A stretch of 19,848 bases of DNA from Bdellovibrionales bacterium (GCA_020435185.1 JAGRAA010000161.1:1-19848); one strand, 5' to 3'. Shown: positions 7,258-14,681, numbered from the stretch's first letter. Made by a program: numbers and translations. The notes: a model not told the origin generated them from the sequence alone.

Positions 7258-8389
7258 GAACTTCTCTTTCTAAGTTTGGTCTGACTAATTTATCAGAGAC
7301 CTGATAGCGTCCGTTACTTGATACAATCAAGTTAGGACGTTTTTTTCGCAATCTGCTTAATAAAACCTTGAACCTATTGTTCGCCGATAAATAATCAACC
7401 TGGTTTCCATATAATAAAGTGACCAAGTCTTCTTTTTTTCTAGGTTGCTCTACCAATAACTCCACCAGCTTCGATTCAAAAACCGTTAGCTTAGCCTTGG
7501 CTTTCTCTATTTCTGATCTCAATAAACGCTCTCTCCACGAAGTCGACAAAATTTCAATCTTGGGCTGACTTTGTTCTCCCATCAATTTATCAATTACTTT
7601 TATAGATTCTTCCATAGCTGGATGCTTAGCAGAAATTAAAAGATCGTAGTCTCTTTTCGCTTCGTTAAAACGCTCAAGCTCAATATACAAATGAGCTCTA
7701 TGAGCGATAGCCAAATAATAATTTTTACTACCATAATCTGCTTCTAAGCTCTGAATACTTTCATTGACATAATCTAAGGCCGTCTCTTTCGCTCCAAGCA
7801 ACTGATATTCTCTAGAGATATTCAGAAGACAAATCCCCACAACAACTTGTTCTCCACATTTTTTTGCTTTTTTGGCCAAATAATAATAGTCACTAATTAA
7901 GCTAATTTCAGGATCAAATCGAGAGACACAAGCTAAATGATTGAGTAAAGACTTTACTGATTTGTGAACACAATTTTCTCGAGAAAACAAAAGATTTGCC
8001 TTCTTATACAATTCTCCGGCTTTCTTATTGATCTCAACAGAGGCCAAACATTGAGCAGCAACAAACAGACCTTCAGCTTGCCAAATCCTAGCCTTACCTA
8101 AATTACTCTCAAGAAATTGACTGAGTAAGTGATCTATTTCTTTGTGACTTGCATTTGTTTCAAGTGTCATTAATCTCATTTTTACCAAAGGATATATGTC
8201 TTTATTCAAAATAGAAGACATAATTTGAGACAGGCGCTCGACGTTTCCTTTAAAGTAGTGAATAAGTACTTCTAGGTATTCTTTTTCTATTTCACTAGAA
8301 CATTCTTCTTGGTAACGAATTTCAATCAACTCAAGTAGATTTCCTTGTAAAATCCTAACCAGAGAAGTTTGCTTTATTGATTCTTCCAT
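7250..8389 (-). CDS. TPR-repeat regulator with C-terminal OmpR/PhoB-like winged helix
   Basis: A 379-residue cytoplasmic protein without signal peptide or membrane segment. Residues about 30-265 are helical, with TPR-like pairs (for example AAQCLASVEINKKAGELYKK and AIAHRAHLYIELERFNEAKR). Residues about 300-366 fit the OmpR/PhoB winged helix: LTVFESKLVELL opens the first helix, DLVTLLYG corresponds to the LxxxLWG segment, NRFKVLLSRLRKK is the recognition helix with the Arg-Leu-Arg-Lys signature, and LIVSSNGRYQVS forms the wing. There is no receiver domain, so phosphorylation control is not expected; the TPR part probably senses a protein or peptide. The helix sits at the C-terminus, the reverse of SARP/BTAD order. 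AAGGGCGGA precedes the ATG. It overlaps the secreted-protein gene by 8 nt and likely controls the pair. Confidence 0.78.
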   Translation of the reverse strand: MEESIKQTSLVRILQGNLLELIEIRYQEECSSEIEKEYLEVLIHYFKGNVERLSQIMSSILNKDIYPLVKMRLMTLETNASHKEIDHLLSQFLESNLGKARIWQAEGLFVAAQCLASVEINKKAGELYKKANLLFSRENCVHKSVKSLLNHLACVSRFDPEISLISDYYYLAKKAKKCGEQVVVGICLLNISREYQLLGAKETALDYVNESIQSLEADYGSKNYYLAIAHRAHLYIELERFNEAKRDYDLLISAKHPAMEESIKVIDKLMGEQSQPKIEILSTSWRERLLRSEIEKAKAKLTVFESKLVELLVEQPRKKEDLVTLLYGNQVDYLSANNRFKVLLSRLRKKRPNLIVSSNGRYQVSDKLVRPNLEREVHA

Positions 8390-8421
8390 TTAAAATCCGC
8401 CCTTTTGGTGATGTAACTTTT

Positions 8422-8430
8422 CTTATACCA
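8422..8430 (-). promoter_or_regulatory. Extended -10 promoter of the regulator/pseudoprotease operon
   Basis: On the minus strand this reads TGGTATAAG, a TGn extended -10 followed by TATAAG (five of six matches). Transcription would start near 8415, giving a leader of about 26 nt before the ATG at 8389. No good -35 hexamer is visible; the 12-bp repeats at 8435-8458 occupy that place, which is typical of activator-dependent promoters. Confidence 0.5.
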
Positions 8431-8434
8431 TAGC

Positions 8435-8458
8435 CCTGTTGAAATACCCGTTGAGATC
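8435..8458. repeat. Tandem 12-bp direct repeat, candidate binding site for the winged-helix regulator
   Basis: CCTGTTGAAATA (8435-8446) is followed at once by CCCGTTGAGATC (8447-8458), matching at nine of twelve positions around the core GTTGA. OmpR/PhoB-type proteins bind tandem direct repeats with about one helical turn of spacing, commonly covering the -35 region. Here the repeat lies 4 bp upstream of the extended -10 element. Confidence 0.45.
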
Positions 8459-8562
8459 TCTAACTTTGAAAATTTTCCCACAAAATTAGATAGTTAACTG
8501 AATATAAGCGAAAAACATTTAGTCATTCTTTGTAGCTTTTATAAGATCCCGATGTAAGTCCT

Positions 8563-8599
8563 AAGGAGAGTGTTCAAATTGTTAGAAGCTCATCTCCTT
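8563..8599 (+). promoter_or_regulatory. Hairpin that sequesters the Shine-Dalgarno in the PilZ gene leader
   Basis: AAGGAGA (8563-8569) is perfectly complementary to TCTCCTT (8593-8599), which ends 14 nt before the PilZ start codon. AAGGAG is the only strong Shine-Dalgarno in the leader and lies 45 nt from the ATG, too far for direct use. The pairing could hold translation low, or fold the leader into a standby site. It could also be chance. Confidence 0.4.
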
Positions 8600-8613
8600 G
8601 ATAAAATAGACTC

Positions 8614-9357
8614 ATGCTTAACCTTAAAGAGTTCATTCAATCATTAAAAGCATTTTTAACCACCCAGAATGAATCTTCTCCGCGCAGAAAATTCCCAAGA
8701 GTTACGCTTCCAGAAAGTAGACTCCGATTTAAGAAAAATAAATCTAGAAGCCTCACCATCGCAAATTGCTCTAAGTCTGGAATTGCCTTTTTTCGCTCTG
8801 AATTTACCTCTCATTTAAAGATCGGGGATGAATTTCTCGGCACCCTATTTGTGGATTCCATACCTTTTTCTGTCCGTTGCGTAATTGTTCAACTGAATGC
8901 TCAAATTGTAGGCTGCGAATTCAAAGATATAAATATAAAGTTTGAACTCGCTATGATTAAAGCTTTTGAAATAGAAATGAGAGCTCACGATATGAAAGAA
9001 GTATCTGACAATACCATTTCTGCACCAAGCCCAGGGACTCCTTTTTATTTTCGAGGAGGTTCATCAGAAGAACTATTTTTTGTATTTATCTCAGAAAGGA
9101 TCCCTTATTTTATTCTCATTTTTGACAACCAAGTCGTCACCGGTGGATATAAAAAGCCAATCAAGACCGGCTATTTAAACCCAGAAATAAATCAAGAGGC
9201 TTCAGACCTTAAAGCCCGTTATCCATTTATAGAACATGATAGAGTTAACAATTCTCTTTTAAGCCAATCCTTAATCTTTCTAAACAATCTTGATCAGCTT
9301 TCAAAAGATCACCTACATATTTTAAAAAACTATATTCGTCTCTCTCGACAATATTAA
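8614..9357 (+). CDS. PilZ-domain protein, putative c-di-GMP receptor
   Basis: A 247-residue protein with a PilZ domain at about residues 22-125. The RxxxR c-di-GMP motif is RKFPR (25-29), and the [D/N]xSxxG motif is NCSKSG (51-56) at the usual spacing, so ligand binding is expected. Strands such as FSVRCVIVQLNAQIVGCEF (residues about 89-107) fit the PilZ barrel. The C-terminal half (about 135-247) is not a family I recognise; it contains GGSSEELFFVFISERIPYF and may be the output region. No membrane segment is present. No other in-frame start is possible between the upstream stop (8599-8601) and the PilZ motif, so the ATG at 8614 stands even though no Shine-Dalgarno lies close to it. It is divergent from the regulator operon and its stop interlocks with the convergent gene's stop. 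Confidence 0.82.
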   Translation: MLNLKEFIQSLKAFLTTQNESSPRRKFPRVTLPESRLRFKKNKSRSLTIANCSKSGIAFFRSEFTSHLKIGDEFLGTLFVDSIPFSVRCVIVQLNAQIVGCEFKDINIKFELAMIKAFEIEMRAHDMKEVSDNTISAPSPGTPFYFRGGSSEELFFVFISERIPYFILIFDNQVVTGGYKKPIKTGYLNPEINQEASDLKARYPFIEHDRVNNSLLSQSLIFLNNLDQLSKDHLHILKNYIRLSRQY

Positions 9358-10292
9358 ATATGAATCAAACCAGGGCCTGCTGGCTCAGCCTCAGGCATCG
9401 ATCCACCTTCTTCTGGAGCTAACTTTTTTAACTCTTCTAGAAGTTGGCCTAAAATATCTGCTGCCATAGCTTCAGCTTCAATTTCACCTTTAATAGGAGT
9501 GACCAGCAAAAATTCTACAGCAATCATGGGAGCAATAACTTTATTCAACAACTCATCTGTTTTCATGTCAGCGATTTGATCGGATTTCTTATCCGACCCC
9601 ACAACTCCGAAATGCAGCTTTCTAGATTTTTTTGCAATGGACCGGCTATAAGCCTTTTGATCATTTTTTATAGAAATTATCGTAGGATCAGAAAATTGAG
9701 TCACCTCACTAATTTTGTTGTACAAGGAAACGGCAACCTCTTTATTGTTTTTTAATGGATCTAAATACTCTTTCTCAAAATTTTCTGAAGGCGTGGGTAA
9801 CAACACATATCCTTTGATATTCACCACTCCTGGAGCACCGTTTGTATTCATCCACTGAACTTTGGCAACGACATTAAGTTTAGACTGACCGTCCGGCTGT
9901 GGTTCTTCAGAGACTACGGTAATTCCCACAATATCCAATTCTGAATAAGTTCTTTTTAAAATATCTATTAAATTTTTTGGAATAACTTGAGTGGAGAGCT
10001 TCCCCACCTTTAAATAGGTTTGCTCATAAGGGTCTATTGTTTCTTGAACCTGCTTTTCTGTGATGGACAGTCGGTCCATGATAAAAATATCTTCATAGAC
10101 ATCTTGATCTGCCTCATAGCATTCTTTTGAAACCTGTCCCTTGATAAGCTTCTCAAAATCTTCAGTAACACAAACATGGCTTTGATCAGAAGTCATATAA
10201 AAATCAAAATCTTTATTTACCGCTTCAGAAAATCCAACTTGAGGTTGCAAACAGGACAGCAAAAGAGCCGCTTTGATATATTTAGCCTTCAT
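9354..10292 (-). CDS. Exported protein of unknown family
   Basis: I do not recognise this 312-residue protein. The N-terminus MKAKYIKAALLLSCLQPQ leading to VGFSEA is a signal peptide with likely cleavage after Ser-Glu-Ala, so the product is periplasmic or secreted. A mixed alpha/beta middle part follows (for example LDIVGITVVSEE and LNVVAKVQWMN, residues about 125-155). The C-terminus is a Glu- and Ala-rich helical segment (EIEAEAMAADILGQLLEELK) and then an acidic Pro/Gly tail. Two cysteines near the start of the mature chain (VCVTED and KECYEA) could form a disulfide. AGAGGG lies 6 nt before the ATG. The gene appears to stand alone; its stop overlaps that of the PilZ gene. Confidence 0.75.
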   Translation of the reverse strand: MKAKYIKAALLLSCLQPQVGFSEAVNKDFDFYMTSDQSHVCVTEDFEKLIKGQVSKECYEADQDVYEDIFIMDRLSITEKQVQETIDPYEQTYLKVGKLSTQVIPKNLIDILKRTYSELDIVGITVVSEEPQPDGQSKLNVVAKVQWMNTNGAPGVVNIKGYVLLPTPSENFEKEYLDPLKNNKEVAVSLYNKISEVTQFSDPTIISIKNDQKAYSRSIAKKSRKLHFGVVGSDKKSDQIADMKTDELLNKVIAPMIAVEFLLVTPIKGEIEAEAMAADILGQLLEELKKLAPEEGGSMPEAEPAGPGLIHI

Positions 10293-10585
10293 AATACCCT
10301 CTATATAATAATATAATAAATCCGTTATTAATCGATGACTTTAATTTAAGTGCCTTGATTTTGCACTTTACCATGGCCACAGGAGAAGGAACAGATCCCT
10401 GAAAAAATAACAGAATTTCAAGGCTGTTTAAGTAAAGTTTACCATCTCTCTTCGCCATATCCTTCTGAAGGATAAATCTAACTCATTTACTTGGAATAAA
10501 AATTGCTGAGTACTGTGGACTAAACGAAGGCATAAATAACATTACTCTATGATTTAAAAGCCATAGACTGACAATAGGAGATAGG
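10293..10585. promoter_or_regulatory. Divergent intergenic region with small inverted repeats
   Basis: This 293-bp gap separates two divergent genes for exported proteins, so it must hold both promoters, though neither is clear by eye. It contains a 6-bp hairpin AAGTGC/GCACTT (10348-10353 and 10363-10368) and a 7-bp inverted repeat TATCCTT-CTG-AAGGATA (10458-10474). The second is a possible operator. No coding frame is apparent. Confidence 0.3.
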
Positions 10586-10948
10586 ATGAAACTACTCATA
10601 GTATTTTTAAGCTTGTTTACCGCTTTAAACGTATATGCTAACCAAGTGGAAATTAAAGTGGCAAAAAACCAGTTTTTACAAGAAATCAATGGTCGTGAAA
10701 ACGGCTACCCCTTTAAAGCTATCGCTATTGAGACAGCAGAATCTACAGATATTACTGCAGATTGTGTAGAGATGGATTCAGATAATTATGACGGAATAAT
10801 TATTAGATTTAGAGGATGTCAAGGACACCAATCTCTTGTTGTCTATCAAAGTTACTCAGAAACAAACGAACCCACTGCAAAAGTAAAACAAGCATTGCTT
10901 GATGCTGTAAGCAGTTTGCCTGAAAAAGTTTCTATACCTGAGAGATAA
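10586..10948 (+). CDS. Small exported protein of unknown function
   Basis: A 120-residue protein with a clean signal peptide, MKLLIVFLSLFTALNVYA, cleaved before NQVEIK, leaving a mature chain of about 102 residues. The mature part has two cysteines (ADCVEM and RGCQGH) about 20 residues apart, suggesting one disulfide in an oxidising compartment, and beta-strand-like segments (IIIRFRG, SLVVYQSYS) before a C-terminal helix (AKVKQALLDAVSSL). No family is recognised. TAGGAG at 10575-10580 serves the ATG at 10586. It looks monocistronic. In size, export signal and cysteine pair it resembles the product of 13964-14338, though I see no clear sequence similarity. Confidence 0.78.
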   Translation: MKLLIVFLSLFTALNVYANQVEIKVAKNQFLQEINGRENGYPFKAIAIETAESTDITADCVEMDSDNYDGIIIRFRGCQGHQSLVVYQSYSETNEPTAKVKQALLDAVSSLPEKVSIPER

Positions 10949-10984
10949 AAAATCCACTATAAAAATAGTTTAATCTGAAGACAG

Positions 10985-11015
10985 GCGCCTTACTTTTTCA
11001 ATATAAGTAGGGTGC
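10985..11015. other. 11-bp stem-loop downstream of the small exported protein gene
   Basis: GCGCCTTACTT (10985-10995) pairs with AAGTAGGGTGC (11005-11015) through 11 consecutive pairs, including two G-U pairs on the plus strand, around a 9-nt loop. It lies 36 nt after the stop at 10948. No T-run follows, so it may protect the mRNA 3' end or act as a weak terminator. Confidence 0.4.
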
Positions 11016-11118
11016 TCTACCGCAAGATTGAAACAAACAGGTAGACCCTTCATAACCAACATAAGCTAATGATTTCTTTCAGTATTTAAGAAAATCAAAC
11101 TTTATCTCACAAATTATT

Positions 11119-11145
11119 TAAGAATAATAAAATTCTGGCCGATAA
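11119..11145 (+). promoter_or_regulatory. Candidate sigma-28 (FliA) promoter
   Basis: GCCGATAA at 11138-11145 is an exact match to the sigma-28 -10 element. TAAG at 11119-11122 matches three of four bases of the -35 core TAAA, with the standard 15-bp spacer. The -10 ends only 7 bp before the ATG at 11153, so transcription would start at or next to the start codon, matching the absence of a Shine-Dalgarno. Confidence 0.5.
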
Positions 11146-11152
11146 ATAACTT

Positions 11153-13855
11153 ATGTTGTACGTTTGCAGAAAAGTATTATTTTTAATCACGCTCTTTTTC
11201 TTATTTTCAGGCTGTTCTTTAAGCCAAAGTTTCGAAGTCTCCGAGGATTTATCCTCTGTCGACTCAAATGCTGTTTTACTCTCGGTCCATCAAAAAAATA
11301 TCAGTTTAAATGAAAACAACATCCTTACCTTGGTCTTAGTTTTTGATAAAAACTTACCTTCTGACTCCTCAATATCTTGGTCCATCGAAAATGGTACTTC
11401 AGATTTTTCGACAACCTCTGGAGGCGATACTATTTCGAAAGGTAGTTCCTCTTTTTCGATTTCTATTGCACCGATAAATGACAGTGTTCACGAGCCTTCA
11501 AAATATTATACTCTATCCATATCTGGCGATCAGAGCTTTAAAAATTCATTAAATGTGGAGATCACCTTGAACGATGATGATTCCCCTCTGGATGATCCGA
11601 CTTTGACCTTACTTGACACAATTACTAGTTCAACAACGTTAACAAATCAATCCACAGTTAATGTAAACCTAGGTAGTGACAGCACAAGTGTTTTTTGGTG
11701 CCTCAGTGAAGTCCAAACTACTAAACCTACATCAAATAGCTCAGATTGCAATGGCGGCCAAGGGTCATCAAATGGTTGGCATACTTCACGCCCCTCAAGC
11801 TTCATCTTATCATCGGGTGATGGTTCTAAATCGGTATATCTTTGGATTGCAGATATACACGGAAACATTAATAGCGGTCCAATAAATGCTACGATTGAAC
11901 TGGACACATCTGGTCTTCCGATTCCAACAGTCAGCCTAAACGATGCCCTCAATAATTCTACTTCGCAAACCTATAATAGCACTGTAAATTTAGCGATAAC
12001 TAGTGACTCAGGGGCAACAAAATGGTGTGTCATCGAACAGGCCTCAGCCAGTTCGATCCCATCGACACCCGCTTATGATGACCCTTGTTTTACTGCCATT
12101 AAGCCCACTCAAGTTTCTCTCAGCTCCACAGGAAACAGAAGTGCCTATGTTTACTTACTGGATTCTACACTCAACATTTCTAGCCCTGGAGTTGCTAGTA
12201 TTACCTATTCATTAAACCAAAATCCCATCCTCGCTTTAGATTCTACCGTTGTCGCCAAGGACTCTTCGCCAGTTCTCATTGATGTTTTAGCCAACGATTC
12301 TGATCCAGAGTCTGAAAGCTTAACTATAACTGCTAAAACAGATGGTTCTAATGGAGCGACCATTTCAATCTCTGGAAACAAAATTTCTTATCAACCCAAT
12401 GCGGGATATTACGGAATAGATAGTTTCACCTACACAGTTGAAGATCCGCGTGGAGGTTCTTCAGTTGGCACCGTCAATGTTCGAGTGATGACACCTTTCA
12501 CTTGGACAGGCCTTGCCGGAGACAATAACTGGTCTTCCAATAACAATTGGTGCGGAACAATTACCTCTGGTGCCTGCGCCGGAGGAGCGCCTCCCGGAAC
12601 AGGAGATGTTGCTGTTTTTAATTCAGCTTGTACAAATTGTAATGCCACTATTAACTCAAGCATCGATGTTGCAGGAATAGAGATGCAGGCCGGCTATACA
12701 GGCAGTATTGTACAAGGCAGCGGCGTTACGATTTCGGTAGGCACTCAAGATTTAAACATTGGATCAGGAACACTTGTCGGATCAAATGCTGATTTTACCC
12801 TCACTGGTAGCTTTAATATATCCGGAGGAAGTTTTAGCGCTCCAAGCGCCACAATAAACATATACAAAAACTTTATCTACTCTTCAGGAAGCGTAGATAT
12901 GGGTATGTCAACACTCAGGTTCTACGGAAAACCCCAAGGTTCGATTTTAACAACAGCAAATGCCTTTCCGCTCTATAACTTAGACGTGGATAAAGGTTTT
13001 GATGGAGGCCCTGGATTAGATGTCACCGGAACCGTATATGTCTCAAATACGCTATCCGTAAATTTTGGATACTCTGCTTCTCCTTTCAACGGTGGAGTTA
13101 TTGAAGCCGCGGGAGATGTTTATATTAACAACGCAACAGTAAACACCTCGATTAAAATAAAGCTTGTTGGAAATTCAAACCAAATCTATTCGCAAGTTGG
13201 GGGAGGGTTAATTGCCGATTTAGAGTTTGCCTCTACAGGCGGCACGATCACTCTAGAAGGATATATCCGTGTCAAAAGAGAAGTCTTATACACCTCAGGA
13301 AATATTGATGCCGGAACCTCTACGTTCTCAATAGCTGGTCGTCACTGGCATTCACAAGTCAATCTAGGACCGGTTGTTCTTAATAATCTACAAATAGAAA
13401 AAGGTTATGATGCTTATCCTGATGTGTACATTGTGGGTACGATCAATGTAAGTGGAGACCTGGGAATTAACATGAACGGTGCCGGAGATTACATGTATAA
13501 CGGAGCTATTGATGTAAAAGGAAATGTAAGTGTTTCAGGTATAGGTGGAGTTGGCGGGAGTACACAGCTAATCCTATCAGGAACGGGTGATCAAACGATC
13601 ACCCATACTTCAGGGGGCTTTCCTGGGGGTAATCTCACCGTAAACAAATCCTCAGGAAATATAATTTTAAACTCAGCTCTAAACTTATCAGTGACCAATC
13701 AAAGTTTTTATATTCAAAGCGGTACCGTTAATATGTCTGGCTACGATTTAACAGTAAACAATATTTTAACTCTCGATTCTGGAGCGGTTCTCAATCAAGG
13801 CGGAGGAGCTTTGTCATATGGATCAGTGGTGAATAATGGAACTATTAATCCTTAG
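11153..13855 (+). CDS. Large modular surface lipoprotein (Calx-beta, Ig-like and beta-solenoid-like repeats)
   Basis: A 900-residue exported lipoprotein: the signal sequence ends in LFFLFSGC (Cys21). Modules in order: a Calx-beta-like domain (about 40-145, ending NDDDSP); two related modules (about 150-250 and 258-350) with FWCLSE or KWCVIE, a second Cys, a Pro-rich turn and SVYLWIADIHGNIN-type ends; a cadherin/Ig-like domain (about 357-446) with DVLANDSDPESESLTIT and YYGIDSFTYTVEDPRG; a WTGLAGDNNWSSNNNW segment (451-466) as in filamentous and autotransporter-like proteins; and a Gly/Ser/Thr-rich repetitive part (about 500-900) likely forming a beta-solenoid. It is probably a cell-surface adhesin or matrix component; this is inference from architecture. 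No Shine-Dalgarno precedes the ATG. No terminator with a T-run follows; only a weak 6-bp hairpin lies at 13861-13876. Confidence 0.8.
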   Translation: MLYVCRKVLFLITLFFLFSGCSLSQSFEVSEDLSSVDSNAVLLSVHQKNISLNENNILTLVLVFDKNLPSDSSISWSIENGTSDFSTTSGGDTISKGSSSFSISIAPINDSVHEPSKYYTLSISGDQSFKNSLNVEITLNDDDSPLDDPTLTLLDTITSSTTLTNQSTVNVNLGSDSTSVFWCLSEVQTTKPTSNSSDCNGGQGSSNGWHTSRPSSFILSSGDGSKSVYLWIADIHGNINSGPINATIELDTSGLPIPTVSLNDALNNSTSQTYNSTVNLAITSDSGATKWCVIEQASASSIPSTPAYDDPCFTAIKPTQVSLSSTGNRSAYVYLLDSTLNISSPGVASITYSLNQNPILALDSTVVAKDSSPVLIDVLANDSDPESESLTITAKTDGSNGATISISGNKISYQPNAGYYGIDSFTYTVEDPRGGSSVGTVNVRVMTPFTWTGLAGDNNWSSNNNWCGTITSGACAGGAPPGTGDVAVFNSACTNCNATINSSIDVAGIEMQAGYTGSIVQGSGVTISVGTQDLNIGSGTLVGSNADFTLTGSFNISGGSFSAPSATINIYKNFIYSSGSVDMGMSTLRFYGKPQGSILTTANAFPLYNLDVDKGFDGGPGLDVTGTVYVSNTLSVNFGYSASPFNGGVIEAAGDVYINNATVNTSIKIKLVGNSNQIYSQVGGGLIADLEFASTGGTITLEGYIRVKREVLYTSGNIDAGTSTFSIAGRHWHSQVNLGPVVLNNLQIEKGYDAYPDVYIVGTINVSGDLGINMNGAGDYMYNGAIDVKGNVSVSGIGGVGGSTQLILSGTGDQTITHTSGGFPGGNLTVNKSSGNIILNSALNLSVTNQSFYIQSGTVNMSGYDLTVNNILTLDSGAVLNQGGGALSYGSVVNNGTINP
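12872..13702 (+). repeat. Internal tandem duplication of about 137 residues
   Basis: Residues 574-710 and 711-850 of the lipoprotein align: FIYSSGSVDMGMSTL with VLYTSGNIDAGTSTF, YNLDVDKGFDGGPGLDVTGT with NNLQIEKGYDAYPDVYIVGT, and FNGGVIEAAGDVYI with YNGAIDVKGNVSVS. A third partial unit starts at about 851 (FYIQSGTVNMSG). The copies differ at many positions, so the duplication is old or diversified. Confidence 0.7.
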
Positions 13856-13963
13856 TTTTATGTAAGTCCGCTTACAGGTAATCTATAAATTTGAACTTCC
13901 TAGAACACATGTATGCGGCCTCATAATAATATCTAAGTAACTATAGAAAAACAAATTAGCGAT

Positions 13964-14338
13964 CTAATGATTTATAGTTTGAAAGTTCATGGCCTCAATA
14001 TTCAACCCGCTGAGAAGCGGAAGCTCTTCGTTTACAAAGTCAACCACGTCATCATATTTGTCGACCGATAAATCAGAACAACTAAACTCTCCAAGAAATA
14101 AATAAAAGGACTCTTTTGATTCAATATCATGAATACTGGACATGCAATTTTTAAATTGACTCTCACTTGAAAGCTTACTTGAAGCAGAAAAAAGTATTTT
14201 CATTTTATCTATCATTTGTCCAGCTAAGGGAACATCCTCTTTTTCTACAGTAAGAACAAAAGGTACACTGATGCTAGCAAAGGTCTGAATTGACATCAAA
14301 CCTGTTACAACAATTACCATAATATTGATTAATTTCAT
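13964..14338 (-). CDS. Small exported protein of unknown function
   Basis: A 124-residue protein. The signal peptide MKLINIMVIVVTGLMSIQTF ends at Ala21, leaving a mature chain of about 103 residues beginning SISVPF. Two cysteines (FKNCMSS and EFSCSDL) may pair. The rest is amphipathic helix with acidic patches (DKYDDVVDFVNEELPLL). No family recognised. AAGGAG lies 6 nt before the ATG, so expression is credible. The gene is convergent with the large lipoprotein, about 100 bp away; no strong terminator lies between them. Confidence 0.75.
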   Translation of the reverse strand: MKLINIMVIVVTGLMSIQTFASISVPFVLTVEKEDVPLAGQMIDKMKILFSASSKLSSESQFKNCMSSIHDIESKESFYLFLGEFSCSDLSVDKYDDVVDFVNEELPLLSGLNIEAMNFQTINH

Positions 14339-14549
14339 TATAAACTCCTTTCTGCTGGTTACCCCAAAAGAGAATAAAAGCAGGATTAATGTATTAGACC
14401 ACTTCTCAGCAATCGTTACTTGTAAATATACTGGGAGATTAAATGGTTATTATTTACTATCAACTGAAAAAATGCTTTGAACAAAAAATTCATGGAGACT
14501 TATCTGATAATCACTGAAAGATTTACAATTTTATTAAAAATCATAAAAG

Positions 14550-14634
14550 TGGTGCCCAATGAGGGAGTCGAACCCCCACGCCTCTCGGCACTAGATCCTA
14601 AGTCTAGCGTGTCTGCCAATTCCACCAATTGGGC
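14550..14634 (-). tRNA. tRNA-Leu, anticodon UAG
   Basis: The 85 nt fold as a class II tRNA: acceptor GCCCAAT with ATTGGGC, T8-G9, D arm GTG/CAC around GAATTGGCAGA, anticodon stem CTAGA/TCTAG with loop CTTAGGA (anticodon UAG, reading CUA), a long variable arm, T arm GGGGG/CCCTC with loop TTCGACT, discriminator A and an encoded CCA. Long variable arm and anticodon both indicate leucine. It lies on the same strand as gcvT-gcvH, 48 nt beyond the candidate terminator of that operon. Confidence 0.96.
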
Positions 14635-14681
14635 ACTATAATTGAAAAAAATCTTCTATAATTAACCTGAAAGAAAAGCAA

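Noticed and set aside
7383..7390. Second exact GCCGATAA (sigma-28 -10-like) on the plus strand
   Set aside because: It lies inside the regulator coding region, has no TAAA-like element 15 bp upstream (AACC there), and faces no plus-strand gene start.
11647..11952. Minus-strand open frame opposite the lipoprotein
   Set aside because: It has no ribosome site or signal and overlies a well-supported repetitive coding region.
13861..13876. TGTAAG-TCCG-CTTACA hairpin after the large lipoprotein as a terminator
   Set aside because: Six base pairs, AT-rich and no T-run on either side; too weak to call.
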